From Drosophila miranda (Eukaryota > Arthropoda > Insecta > Diptera > Drosophilidae): a stretch of 64,000 nucleotides of DNA. Made by a program: the position numbers and the translations under genes. The notes beneath the pieces were generated by a model. It was given only the letters and a program-made list of their open reading frames with translations, searched no databases and was not told where the DNA came from. Location of the stretch: the NCBI RefSeq assembly GCF_003369915.1, contig NC_046677.1:13020001-13084000 (forward strand), written 5' to 3'. Numbering within the stretch: position 1 is the first letter of the stretch; each line of letters opens with the position of its first letter. This document shows positions 22,580 through 34,625 of the stretch, piece after piece.

Positions 22580-25500
22580 GATCATTCTGTTTACTATAAC
22601 ACGTTTAATATGAATGAGGAAACCCATGTAACAAATAATTACATTAACGTAGCGTGCTCTCACTCATGGTTATAATACTCAGAGTAACAGAACGGGCTAG
22701 AATGGATCGTTTGTCAGCTACTATAAAATGCAAGGCAGTCTATTCAGAATTTCGTAACGATATATCACGGGGTATAGCGGAAGTCTCTAGAGATATTAGG
22801 CTAACCGTGTTGGACCACCGGAAGAGTGTTCCCTGCATTAAGCACTACCTCAGCTCTTTCGATGCCTAAGAGATCATAGTGTTTATTGTTATCCCTCAGC
22901 AGATGAGTTCAGTTCTTTCGGTCAAATTTAATTATGTTTAATCTCAAAATTCTACTAAAATTTAAGTTTGTAAAATCCAGTGGACTTCCTTCAGCAAATG
23001 GCAGTATAAACTGCACTTCCGGCGCCTTAAAGCATGCACTACAAGATGCTACATGGCAAACAAACTCAAACATACACACAACGAGAGAGAGCACTCACAC
23101 TTGTATAGTAAATCAAAAAGTTCTGGAGTGCCAAATAGAGGCGGGCGCATCGCACCCTCCCAGTCGGCTTCCACTTGTAGATACTTATTCCGACTGCATC
23201 TGCCAGACACGCCACGCCCTCTCGCAGGAAGGCACTAGGCACTTCCACCAGCGCATTTGACATGAGAAATCATAAACAAGTTGTGCAAACTTCTGCTCGC
23301 TCGCATACATAAAACTCCATTTTGCAACAGGAAGTCGCTGACACACACACACACACATACACGTACACCCATACAGATGTTGCTGAAAATGTATAAATTA
23401 AAATTTTCGCATCGCGCGGCGGCCACCGAAAAGATGCGGCATGGTTAGAAGGGGGCAGAGGAAGGGGAAGGGCCATAGGGGCAGAGGAATGCAGATTTCT
23501 GCATTTGGCTGCGGGACAGGGAGATAAAGAGAGGACGAGAGGAAATCCTGACTGACGTAGGGTGAGGGTATTCAGAGTAATTCTTTTCGTGGACTGTAAA
23601 GGAACTTCGAACTATATAAAATAAATAGGAAATTAAAACCAAAAATAAAGAGGAAAATTATTTGAACAATAAAATTTATTCAACAAACGTTGTTAGATTT
23701 TAGATAACCTTGAAAATAGTCTCACTGTTTTTTAAACTGGATCCCAAATAATTAGTTTTGTGAAATACATGTTTCAAAACGTTTCCTTGAGATCATATCA
23801 GTATTATTTAAGAGTTATGTTTTCTTTTGCTTAGTTCCTTAACCATTTTTGCAGCTATTTGTGCTTTTGAGAGCATCACCGAGCCATCAGCATCAGCCAG
23901 CATTTCCTATTTCCTTAATTTTCATTTTGTGTTTGCTTTTCCCTGTGTTTGACCAGAGTTGAGTGTGTGTTTGTGTCTTGCTTTTCCTTCTTACATAAAT
24001 AGTTTTTCATATTTAAATATTAAAGTTTTTGCTTGGTTCGGTTCTTCATCATCTTGGGCAGGACTTGGCTCCTCCATACCGATCCCCAAAGTCCGCTGCC
24101 CCACCATTAGCAACTTGTGCTATGTTTTCTGCATAACAATTAACTTCCGCTTCTCTGTGGGTGCGGAAGGGGCTCACAATCCTTCTGTTGCCGTATGGCG
24201 TATGTTTAATTTCCGGCATTGCGTATACTCCTTGTATACGGCATTCATGAGCGGCATTTAATTTCACACAATTTCGGATTAATTTCGAGAGATTTTCTAA
24301 GCCTTCTCGAAGCAGCCTCTCTTTCACAATCCAGAACTATTATTAATACTGTGATTAATTGTTGTATCTCAGGAGCTGGCAAAAAGGACAATTTATTTTC
24401 ACTGACAACAAAGTGTCACCGAGCTGATAAAGAGTCTGAAATTCGTCTTAGCCTGTGTCAATTTGATATTCTGGGCAAAGGCTTGGCCAATATTTGGATT
24501 TGGTTCTCATGGCATCAAAGCAAACACAGATTAAGAACAACCCGAACAGAGCAGGGGCCCAAAGGGGCAGGAAGATGGTTTGTCTGACAATTTGAGAATT
24601 GTGAATCTGCAGAATGCAGGCGAAGGCGATGGCGACGGCGAAGCCGATGGCAGCTGCTTACCACACAAATCTCTAGCAATAACAATCTTTCGGGTTATAA
24701 AATTCAATTATGCATATTCCCAGACACACGTGATACCAATGCAAACAGTATCCCTCGCACAGATACTCATACTAGTACACCACACATCTGTAGCTGTAGC
24801 TGTATGGAAACACTCGTTCTATCTAGCTCTGCCTTTGCTGGAAATCTTGCTTGCTTATTCTCCGCCTTGCGGCTCGCCTGTGTGATTAGTGGGCAAGCAG
24901 TTTGATCTGCTTTTGGCCATCGAGCTTGGTCCTGTTCCCCACTTGATTTGCTTGGACATTCACTTAAGTAGTTTTCATAGCTTAGTCAAAGGGACGCCGT
25001 CCGGACGGCAGGTTTTGAAGTAGCGAATATTATTCCACTCGTGGCTGACAGAGAGTGTTTCCATGAAATCTACCAAATTGAGGGAATGAGGCAAGGCGAT
25101 AGGTATGAGAAATGGATATACGTTCAACAAAAAGTCTTATCTTGATTTATCTACGTAAAACGAAAGGAAAGTACATCAATTCTGAGTGGGTCTTTGAAGT
25201 AAGAATGTGGTTCGGACATTAAAAAATTCTTCGCTCAACTGATGTTCGTTTCAAAGTAAGGAGATATATGTCTATATATAAGAAAAATACTCTACTTTTC
25301 ATAGTTGCTTTATTATCAGTAGACTCTAAGTCGGAATTACAGTTTTAATTCTTATCTCATATATGTATGTAATGTTCAATCCATCATACAGAACTCCTCT
25401 GAAATTGTATTTTCCGCCATCAAACACCCACTTTTTCCGTTCTTCAAACACTTAACAAATTGTTTTTCTTTCGGACTTTTCCGCTGCCTCGTTCTGATTG

Positions 25501-27924
25501 CTTTTTATTACCCGCTTTGTCATCTGGTTGCGGGCACCCAACCGCCTACTTCCTTGTCGCCGGGCTGTTGTGCAACTTCCTGTTTCCGCTTTTTCCCTCC
25601 CTTTTTCCTCCCTCTCCCGTACTCTTCCCTTACGCGCTTCGCTGATGTGTAAATTAATGTCATTTTGGGCGCGAGATTTTTTTTGTGGTGTTTTGCTTTG
25701 GTTTTAATAATTCTTTTTCTGTTTTTTTGGGTTCAGGGCTTCCTGCCATTTGCTTCTGTGGCCTGATTGAATTTTTATGATGCCTTGCCTTGGTTTGGTG
25801 CTTTGCATATTGTTTAGCATTCCTCTTTTCCTTTTTTTTTTTGTTTTGGCTGGTGTGCGAGCGGATGCAGAAAACATAATTAAGGTGATTCTATGCAGAC
25901 CTCTCCCTCTGGCACTCGATATTATTATCTGTGTTCTCTACTCTTCTGCTGCTTTAATTGTTTTTAATTAATTTTTTATGATTAAGCGCTGGGCCAAGCA
26001 TTGGTCCCGAGGCATTGGCACGTGGTAATTGGTGTAGGCGAACCCCAGAAAGAAGGCAGCTGATATTTTTCTGCCTTCTTCTGAGCCTCTCGGGCTGTTC
26101 CGGTGATTATTTTGTTGGAGGTGGTACTCGTACTCTTTTTTTCGTTTACACCACTTTCGACTCATGTTAATTGCAAAACTTTTCTGTGGCTCTCCCAAAA
26201 AATAAAACAAAAAAAAAAAACTATCCGGGCAGGCGGGTCCACGCCCACGGCAGCCCTTAACACTTATTTTGATTGTTGTTGGGCACTCGAAAAACAATGA
26301 AATAAAATTTGTATACTAAAGTTTTACTACAGACACAGCACACACAGAACACCCGGAATGCCCAGAACAGGGCGTATATCTGCAGCAGCAGCCGCAACAG
26401 CACAAAACTCATTTAGTTAGCATAACAAAAGGCCAAGTCGAAGCTGTAGCTGTAGCTGAAGCTGAAGCTGGAGGTGAAGTTGGGGAGCGGGGCAAGAACT
26501 TAATAACCCACTACCAAACACACTAATTTGCACTTGAGCCTAATAATGAGTGTGCTGACGAGTGCCCGAGTAGAGAGATGAGTGGCTCCGTAGAGAGATC
26601 TGGAGGAGGATTGGACTGAGGCGACTGAGGCGGCTGGAGGGTGCTTTATCAAGTGCTTTGGTCTGTCTAGAAGTGGGCTCTAGCAATCCTCTCTCTCTCT
26701 CTTTCTGCTGGAGTGTGTGTGTGTGTGTGTATGTGTGGACTAATTTCTAATTTGAATGCTGATTTATGCAGTTTCAACGGGCATTGCTAATGTGAATCTC
26801 TCAATGGGGGTATAAGGTTTTTGTTTTCCTGAGCTTAGCCCCAGATAGGAGCCTGAACAAGAACTTGTTGCTGCTGCTGCTGCTAGAACTAATTAAATTC
26901 CCACGCAAAAATGACACATAACAACATAGAAGCCGAGCTTTTCAGGTCTCAACCCTTTAGAGCCATCAGATTTTGGGCTTAGCGGTGAAATTAAATGATG
27001 TACAGGCGAGTGACGTTGAAGGTTAATCTCCACTGCGGTCGTTTCTATTAAATGTCTGTTCGGGAATAAAAATAAAAATTATTACAAAACCAAGGCAGTC
27101 CAGACCGAGCCCAAAAAAGAGGGCAGAGTGCGGATGACGGCCGAGGCCCCATAATAACCATAAGCCTTCAGGAATTAGTTGCATTTTCATCATTTTCATT
27201 TCGTTTCGGCTCGCATTCTACTCTTAGGATTTCTAAAATGAAATGAAAGCGAAATGTGTTTTGTGGTTGGTTGAAAATGAAAAGGATACGGCTCAGCTCA
27301 GGTTCTCTTCTTGGTTATTCTCTTTTCTTTCCCCTACTTCCCTCTACGGTGCCCTTTTGTTGGCTCGATGCTGCTCCTGCTGCTGATGCTGGCGCTGCTT
27401 ACGCTGCTGGCAGCAAAGATTTTCATGGCTAAATGAGATGGTTTTTGTGGTCGGATGAACTAAGAAATATTCTGATAAGGGGCAGTATGAAGGGGAGGCT
27501 AAGGCATGAACCTGACAGCTGTTGGCCTGGAAAAGTGGAATGTCAAAGGGCCAACCAGATATGCAGACGGGTCCAAGAGCGCAAGCTGATGAAAAGTGAA
27601 ACTTTTTAAAGCGAGAATAGTTGGGTCATACGTACGAGTATACATAGTTTAAGGTGTGGCTTTAAGATTACCAAGAAATAATCGGTGTCGGTGTTTTTTT
27701 CAGCTGAATTGTGGATCTAAAATATGAGTGAATATTTCTTTGTTCGAGAACTCTAATTCTAAAAGCTAGGGATAATTATAGCCATAACCTCAGGATACTT
27801 ACCCTCTTCTGGGACAATAATTTGAAACACTTTCGGTGAATACAGTCATGTAAAAATAAATGAAATGCCTTTTCTTTTTTAATTTCTTCATTGAATATGT
27901 TTTGTTATAAAGTTTCAAAGAGAA
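22580..27924. other. 5.3 kb without a recognisable gene
   Basis: Unique DNA with microsatellites (AC units at about 23338-23356; GT units at about 26713-26730; CTG units at about 26869-26883). The plus-strand open stretch at 22654-22869 has no recognisable motif. It may be intergenic or intronic DNA of a large gene whose exons are elsewhere. Confidence 0.5.
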
Positions 27925-28270
27925 ATGACATTTTGGCAGGTTTCCTTGCCAATAAGCCAATAATTTTGCAAAGCATTGATGCAGCTCTGATGCTATCTGA
28001 ACATAATTTCTAAAGCAATCGTTGGCCCATTAATATGATTGGTATCACAAAATATTAAGTAATTACTAATTTAAAAAAAGTCTGAACTATATTAGATATG
28101 ATCTTATTTTACAAAAAACAAATTATCTTATTGAACAAAATTTAGTTTTGGTTGTAAAAAGTTGTTCTTCTACTTTAATTTATTTTGTTCTTCCAAAATA
28201 CCAAAAAAAGCTTTACAAACGTGTGATTTTAGAAGCAGTTTGTTTGTTTCAAAGTATGTGGCTATATGAT
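27925..28270 (+). repeat. Dispersed repeat, unit 1
   Basis: This matches 38484-38800 in the same orientation with many substitutions and small gaps. Shared landmarks in order are TTTTTGGCAGGT(T/G)TCCTTGCCA, ACTAATTTAAAAAAAGTCTGAA, TTTAATTTRTTTTGTTC-like and GTGTGATTT. No inverted ends or coding frame are visible, and the family is unknown. Confidence 0.65.
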
Positions 28271-28274
28271 ATAA

Positions 28275-28900
28275 AGTTTAGTATACTAGGCTCCCCTTCA
28301 GGCTCTCTGATCACTGCAGTGTCTACCAAGCGGAGGTCATGTCAATCAAGGAAGCTCTGCAGATCTCTTCATGAGATGGCCCAGCAATTTGCTATCAGCC
28401 TTATATGGGTCCCGGGCCACCAATACATTGAGGGCAACTGTATAGCTGACGAGTTGGCCACTTGTGGTTCTACAATCCCCCATCTCCAAGACAAGGAGGA
28501 TAGCCACGACTAATAGCAACGATGTCGCATAACTCGGCAAAAATGGTCGACCATAGACAGGAAGAGCACCTCTGTGCTCTGCAAACTTGACATAAAGAGG
28601 TGCAGCGCAGTCCTACGTTCCCTCACATGTCATTGGTAAGTAGGCGCCCACGCTAACAGGATGGGTGCCGCATATAAGGACTTTTCCCGAAATTGCAGAG
28701 ATGAAGAATAGGAAGAGACGGTGGAACACAAGTTCGGGTTCTGTCCAGCTCTCAGCAGAAGAAGGCTACAATATTTGGGCTCGCCCTTGTAAACCGACAT
28801 TTCAGCAATGTCTACGCTGTACCCAAAGAAGATCGTAAGCTTTGTAAGAGCATCTGGTTGGGATAACTGTTGACACCATGTCCCACAGGAAAGCGAGAAA
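28275..28900 (+). mobile_element. Non-LTR retrotransposon (LINE) fragment, RNase H domain and C-terminus, decayed
   Basis: A frame ending at 28513 contains ISLIWVPGHQYIEGNCIADE, which has the closing motif of the RNase H domain carried by I/LOA/R1-type LINEs (VPGH-x3-GN-x2-ADE-LA). After frame breaks, a segment near 28690-28765 reads CRDEE...EETVEHKFGFCPALSRRR, the Cys-His tail usual at the end of these ORF2 proteins. Stops and frameshifts show it is inactive, and no reverse transcriptase or 5' part is present. LOA/Bilbo clade is my best guess. Confidence 0.7.
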
Positions 28901-31900
28901 TCAGACGAATCGGATTACATTTGGAGATAGCCTATACTGGAGAGATACAAAATGCACGAGATTTCAGAGTGCGGCTTTTTTATTGTCGCTGCATTTAATT
29001 TTCATTGAAAGTGTACACTGAAATCAAAAGATAAAGCGGAAAATAAGATTCCAAAATCAATATGTACAAAATTCTATAGTATAGTATCTTAAACGCATCC
29101 AAATTTTGTTCTTAGCTTGTCTTAAAACGATAGTACACGCAGAAATATCTTTATTCATTTAGAATTAAGACTCAGTTCATATCATATCATGTTCCTTGAA
29201 ACTGCTAGACTGAACATTGAAATGTTCTTAAAATCCAGAGACTGTGCAATATCAATTTGAGGCGTAACGATTCTTAAGCGAAACTCCAAACTGCAACGCC
29301 AATACTTTACCTTCATTAGCATCCGAAACTGATGGCTGTCAAAGCAGTTTTTCTTTACTTCCTTTCCTTGCTTCACCCCGCCCCAACTTCGAACTCATCC
29401 TAGATCCTGGAGAGCAACAATTTATCCAGAAAATTTTCGCCAAGCGGCAGAAAGTATTCTGCTTTTTCTTGGGAAACTAAGCAAGCTCAACAACTATTTT
29501 AATGATAAGTTTTCCATGCAATGCCCAAACAAAGTGCAATTAAAACTTTTGCGCAAGTCCAAAAATTTCGCCGACCAAAGCCCGGCCTCCCAGGAGTCTC
29601 TAAAAGCACTCCACTACCACTACCCGACAGCCCTCGATCTATTTGGTTAGTAAATGCACATTTAAATATTTATAAATATTTTTGGAAGGCGACCGAAACG
29701 AACGAATAGCTGGTGCGATTGTTGGTGCGTGGAACCACCGAGTGCAACCGCTGTAACCAGCGAACCGCAGAACGGGGCGGCATCAGCAGGGATTTCGTAG
29801 AGACACGACAGGACATGTTGTTGCGCCGCGTCGCGTCGCGTCGCTCCCCTGTGTGAATGCTTTTGTACTTTGCACTGCAATTTAGCAAATCGATTTGTTT
29901 TGCCATGCCGCCTGTCCACCGCTAGTGCCGCCGCCATTCGATTTTTATGGCTTTCAAAAAGCCAGCAGACCCCAACAAATTACCCCGTCCAATGCGAACC
30001 ACTCTGCCTTCTCGCTCGCCCGCGATATGCAATCCAATAAAAAGCGCATGCGGCTGCCTACACAGCCAAAGTCCTGGCCATAAAAAATCGCTAAACGGCA
30101 ATAATAAAGCTGGCGATGGCAATAAAAACTCAGATAGAGTGAATATTTTGTGTGACAACAACGAAGGAGTTGTACTCTTTCCTGCGGAAAGCTGACTTTG
30201 ATGATCACAATAGGGTTCTTGGTTTGTGGCTAATGTACTTTCGAATGAGCTTGTATAATCCTTCCCAACTGTTTTCTACATCTCTACATTTCAATGTTCC
30301 GGGTCTTACAAAGTGTAGTAATTAATATAAACAAATGAACTGTCCCAAATTCTTTGGGTTCAAGAAGGACTTGGTTTCTTGAATTGCACGAAATGTAAAT
30401 ATGGACAGTACAGAGTGTTTGAAGAAGCTAAGCAACTGCTGGCGAAAGAACTCCTTCGATTGATTTTGTATCTTTTCTTTTTGTGCTGTTTGTTCCTATG
30501 TTGGCTGTGAGATCCTTTCCCGATTTAGCCGGCTCAAATTCACTTGTTGTAAGCGTTGCCTCAAATTGAAACCTACGAACCTTGCTGAAGGATATAAAAG
30601 AGACAGTAAAACCCGGGGCATCCGTGGCGCTGGCGGTGACCGGGCTACGTTGAAATTTAAAGCGCCTTCAGACACGTACGCTTTGAAAAGTTTCGTCCTG
30701 ACCCCCACCATTGGATGTAGATCAAAAGGCATTAATGCGTTGGCTGGCTGTCTGCTCGGTTCTGAGAGTCGGTGCTCTAAGGTAGGGACTGTTTTGCACA
30801 TTAGCGGTAACAATTTTAAGCTAATTTCGCATGTGAAACAGGTAGGAAGCGCATACGCGATGGTTTTTCACCCGTTTTCGGGGGAGCAAACGACTCGCGC
30901 AATTATTTCTCGACTATTTTATTTGATTGTGTGTGCGTGTGTATCTGTGTGAGGTTACGTGGCTGGCATTTAGTTCGTTTGATCAAAGCCTCGGCATACC
31001 AATCAAACAAATTGAATTGAGATCGATTTTTGCTTGGGAACATTTTCAGTTTAGTTAAACGTTTGCAGTCTTTGAGAAAGTGGAGGTCAACAGAAATATA
31101 TATTAAAAAACATTTATTGGGTAAATCAAACGTCAATTGTTCTAAAATTTTCTAGTGTACCGAAGTCTGTTAATAGCGCAACCTTCAGGTTGATCCATTC
31201 TTCCAGTCATAATTGATAGCAAAAAGCAGCCAAAGAAATTATACTCAAAGACGCAGTGCTGTCGTTCTTTGCAAAATATGAAAAAGGACAGAACTTAGTC
31301 AAACCATGGCCCACATTGCTGATGACATGCACCACATTGACTAACCTCATTCAGCGGACATTACTCATGTCCCACGCGCCTGTTCATATTTGCCATTTGT
31401 CGTGCCACATTCCGAGGCAGCAGCTAGAGCCAGAGCCGGAGCCGGAGCCGCAGCCGTGTTGATCATTGTCATTGCTTGGCCCAAATGCACAGTGCGCATT
31501 AATCAGAGAAGGAATCTGCTCCATCTTCTGGCAGCAAATTAGTTAAAAGCCAAATGCAAATGCCGCGCAGGAGCAGAGGAACGGTGCAGGCAGGGAAGAG
31601 ATAGTTAACAAACTGACAGCTGACTTGCCTAATTAGAAGCCAAGTGAAATAAAAATATTACACATACGCCATGCATGTCATGTTTCACTTTTTAATTTAC
31701 GCCCCGGTTGTGGCTATAGATGGGATAGTGGTAAGGGAAGGGGAAGGGAAGAGAAAGGGGTAGCTATGGCGCTTGCTGCGGAGGCCCCAGCTCGACTCGA
31801 CTCTTGGCTGCATTTCAATTGACATGGCGAACGGCAGCGGGAAAAAAATACTGTCGCTTGTTGCTGCCGCAGATGTTCTTGCTGCTGTTGTAATGCGCAT

Positions 31901-33860
31901 TCGAAATGAGCACACGCATAAGAATTGGGGCCACATTAATACACACACACAAGCACACACAAATACACGCCCGAAGTGGGTGGAGTGATAAGGGGTAGGC
32001 GGTAGGGATATGGGGGAATGTTAATTTAGAGCCCCATCCAAAAACAGCAAAATGCAGATTCAAATGTGCATGCAAGAGTCCTGAGCCGAGCGCAGGCGAC
32101 CATGCCAAACCGAGCCTGGGGAGCTGCCCGTTCAGAATCAGAACCAGAACCCAGGCCAGGCCCCAAACTCGAAACTAAAACTGCAAACCAAACCAACCAC
32201 GAAAACCTGCCATGCAGGATGCTAGATGCTGGATGTTGGATGCTCCATCCTATATGTTGGCTCTGACAAAGCCCCACGCCCTCTCATCCAGCTGGAGGCC
32301 TCATCAGCATCATCGTCAGCCTCGTCAGCGTCATCATTATGGGCAGCGCTGCTGTAACTCTTTTCAAATAATAATTAACAATTTATTCCCCAAACAGAGC
32401 AGAGCGCACGCTCCCACTCCCACCACCATACCACCGCCATACCACACATAGGGACACGCACATTGGAGTGTGTGAATGATGCTGTCAACGTTAGTCATAT
32501 CATTAGAGGCAACGTGTTGCTAGCTTTTTGAGGCTTTTCAGGGAGAGCGAGAGCTTGAGGGAAATCATGCCAATGATGCACTGCAAGAAAATTTCTAAGA
32601 TTCTCTGACACATTTTACTATGGGATTAAATTGTAACTCAATTAGATCTGAGATCTTCAGTACGGAGTAGGACCATTAGTCGCAGACTAAATGAAGTTGT
32701 TAACTGACTTTTGCCAGACGGTTCGGTGATTTTGTCAGGTGTAAATAATATATTTACACTGACATGCCTGCCACTGCCACACTCTAGCACTGCTGTCTCT
32801 ACGAGTATACGTACTCGTATTCCAGCAGGCGTTTCTTTCGTGTGTTTTTTTCAGCTATCGTGGCTGACATTTTGTTTGTAGGCGCTCAAAAGTACGAAAC
32901 TATATTTGTGTTTTTGCGGTTTCCCTTTGTATTTATGCACTGCACACATCAACACACCAACACACACACACATGAACACTGACAGACTGCCATTGAGTAG
33001 AGTCAAATGCATGTGCAGAACATTCCACATCATGTCAAGCGGAAGTGAGTGTCTTTCATTTTTGTTTTCCCTCACCCTCAGCCAGCGCACTCAGCCTCTG
33101 CCCGTCCTCAGCCAGGCCGCGACGGATCCTTCCCTCCCTATGCATCCCTATCCATCCCTGGCTGTTTCTCTAGCCCTCCATGTTTGTTCTTTATTCCGCC
33201 GCTCTTATGGCTGGGACGCTTACTGTTAATTAAAAATGGGCGCCAAGGAACAGGCAAGGCAAGGCAGGCACTGGAAGGGGCAGAGTGTGAGAGCGAGGGC
33301 GAGGCCGCACAGGGCATCGCTGGGCTGGGGCTGGCAGCAACAGTAGCGCCAGATGAACGCATCGTATGAGTATTTTAATTAGTTTGCATAATTATGTTCG
33401 CTCCCTGGCCCATGCCCTCACACACCACCGCCCACCTATAGACCCTTGGTGGCCACAACACAAAGTTACAAATTCCTTTTCATTCTTTTCATTTCCTGCC
33501 GCCAGAGGAGCTCCCTCTCCAGATTCGTTTTATGAAGGTTTAACAACTTTTTGATACAAATTTGGCTGCCTTACTGCTCGCCTGCATGCCTATGCCAGCC
33601 TGCATCTGCGAGATTTCGTTGATTTTTGTAGTCCAAGGACACACAAGGATTGTGGGCGTCAGTATTTTTGCAGATGTGAGAGTTTGAGGGGCTGTAAAAC
33701 CTCGCCTTTTATTGGTAAAGACATTGAAATTTGTGATCAGTCAAATAGTCAGTGCCCGAACGAAACCTAGCTGCCAGATTCATGATTGTTTGACACTCTG
33801 GAATATTAAGTGCGACACTCGACTTGTGAAACATCAAACCGAAAACCATGATTAAAAAAA
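28901..33860. other. 5 kb without a recognisable gene
   Basis: Unique DNA with CA-rich tracts (near 31935-31955 and 32945-32975) and G+C-rich stretches. A minus-strand open frame at 30496-30813 has mixed composition but no family motif. I see no transposon signature here. Confidence 0.45.
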
Positions 33861-33865
33861 ATTCA

Positions 33866-34625
33866 ATAGTGTCCGTTTAAATCTAACTCAAGAGGAATTT
33901 GCAGAAGAAAACGAAAGAAGACATGCCCATCTTGCATATTTTCGTAAATGTAGACTTGAATTGTGCCGCTTTCGAATGCGATTCCGCAAACGCCTACAAA
34001 TATCTTCATCTTCATCAAATATCGGTTCATTGGCATAAGCTGCGCTGGTGCCAAGGTGAAATTGAAAACTTTGACTCATCCGACAGAGCCATTGTATTCG
34101 TTTCTCTATGGAAATACAATCCAATGAAAACATTTCATGGCGAATACACAAAATTAAAGCTATGTATAAGGTAACGGCACCAAATTCACCACCGAGCGGG
34201 CGCTTTGTTACACCACTTAACAAAGATCATATATTCCTTCAGATCTTTTTCGTTGGTGATAAGGCAATTGAACTAGATAAGTGCTGTGCACTGAACGTGA
34301 GATGATAGAACGATTGTAAAATTGTTTAAAGCCGCTTTGGATACAATGCATTCTGATGACCAGAGCAGACAAAAGACCCGCTGGAGGCCATGGAAGACAA
34401 TTCAATGATCCAACTATCAATGAAATCCCACTGGTATTTGTTGACGAGAATGTGAAATGTCGCGATATTCTTCTCAGGTGCCTCGAGATGGTGGACAATT
34501 GCAACGCGTGTACGAGATTCTTCGGTTATATCGTGTCGTGGAGAGGATGGCTATCACTTCAATATAAAGATGGTCAATCCAACGACAGGTTTGTTTACAA
34601 GTCATCCCTTCTTGGACATTACAAT
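33866..34625 (+). mobile_element. Decayed Helitron replicase/helicase fragment
   Basis: Scattered frames line up in order with the Helitron Rep protein: NLTQEEFAEENERRHA (about 33878), LGAKVKLKTLTHPTEPL (about 34046; the family has GKVKLP-L-PPEPL), LQIFFVGDKAIELDKCCAL (about 34238), LFKAALDTMHSDD, ADKRPAGGHGRQFNDPTIN, IPLVFVDENVKCRDILL, QLQRVYEILR, and EDGYHFNIKMVNP near 34555. The last block leads to the Rep catalytic region, which is missing. At least five frame changes are needed, so it is a fossil. It is a different part of the protein from the fragment at 13.3 kb. Confidence 0.82.

Noticed and set aside
30496..30813. 105-codon minus-strand frame with ordinary-looking composition
   Set aside because: No splice partners, no motif, and a non-standard start; overlapping plus-strand frame is equally long.
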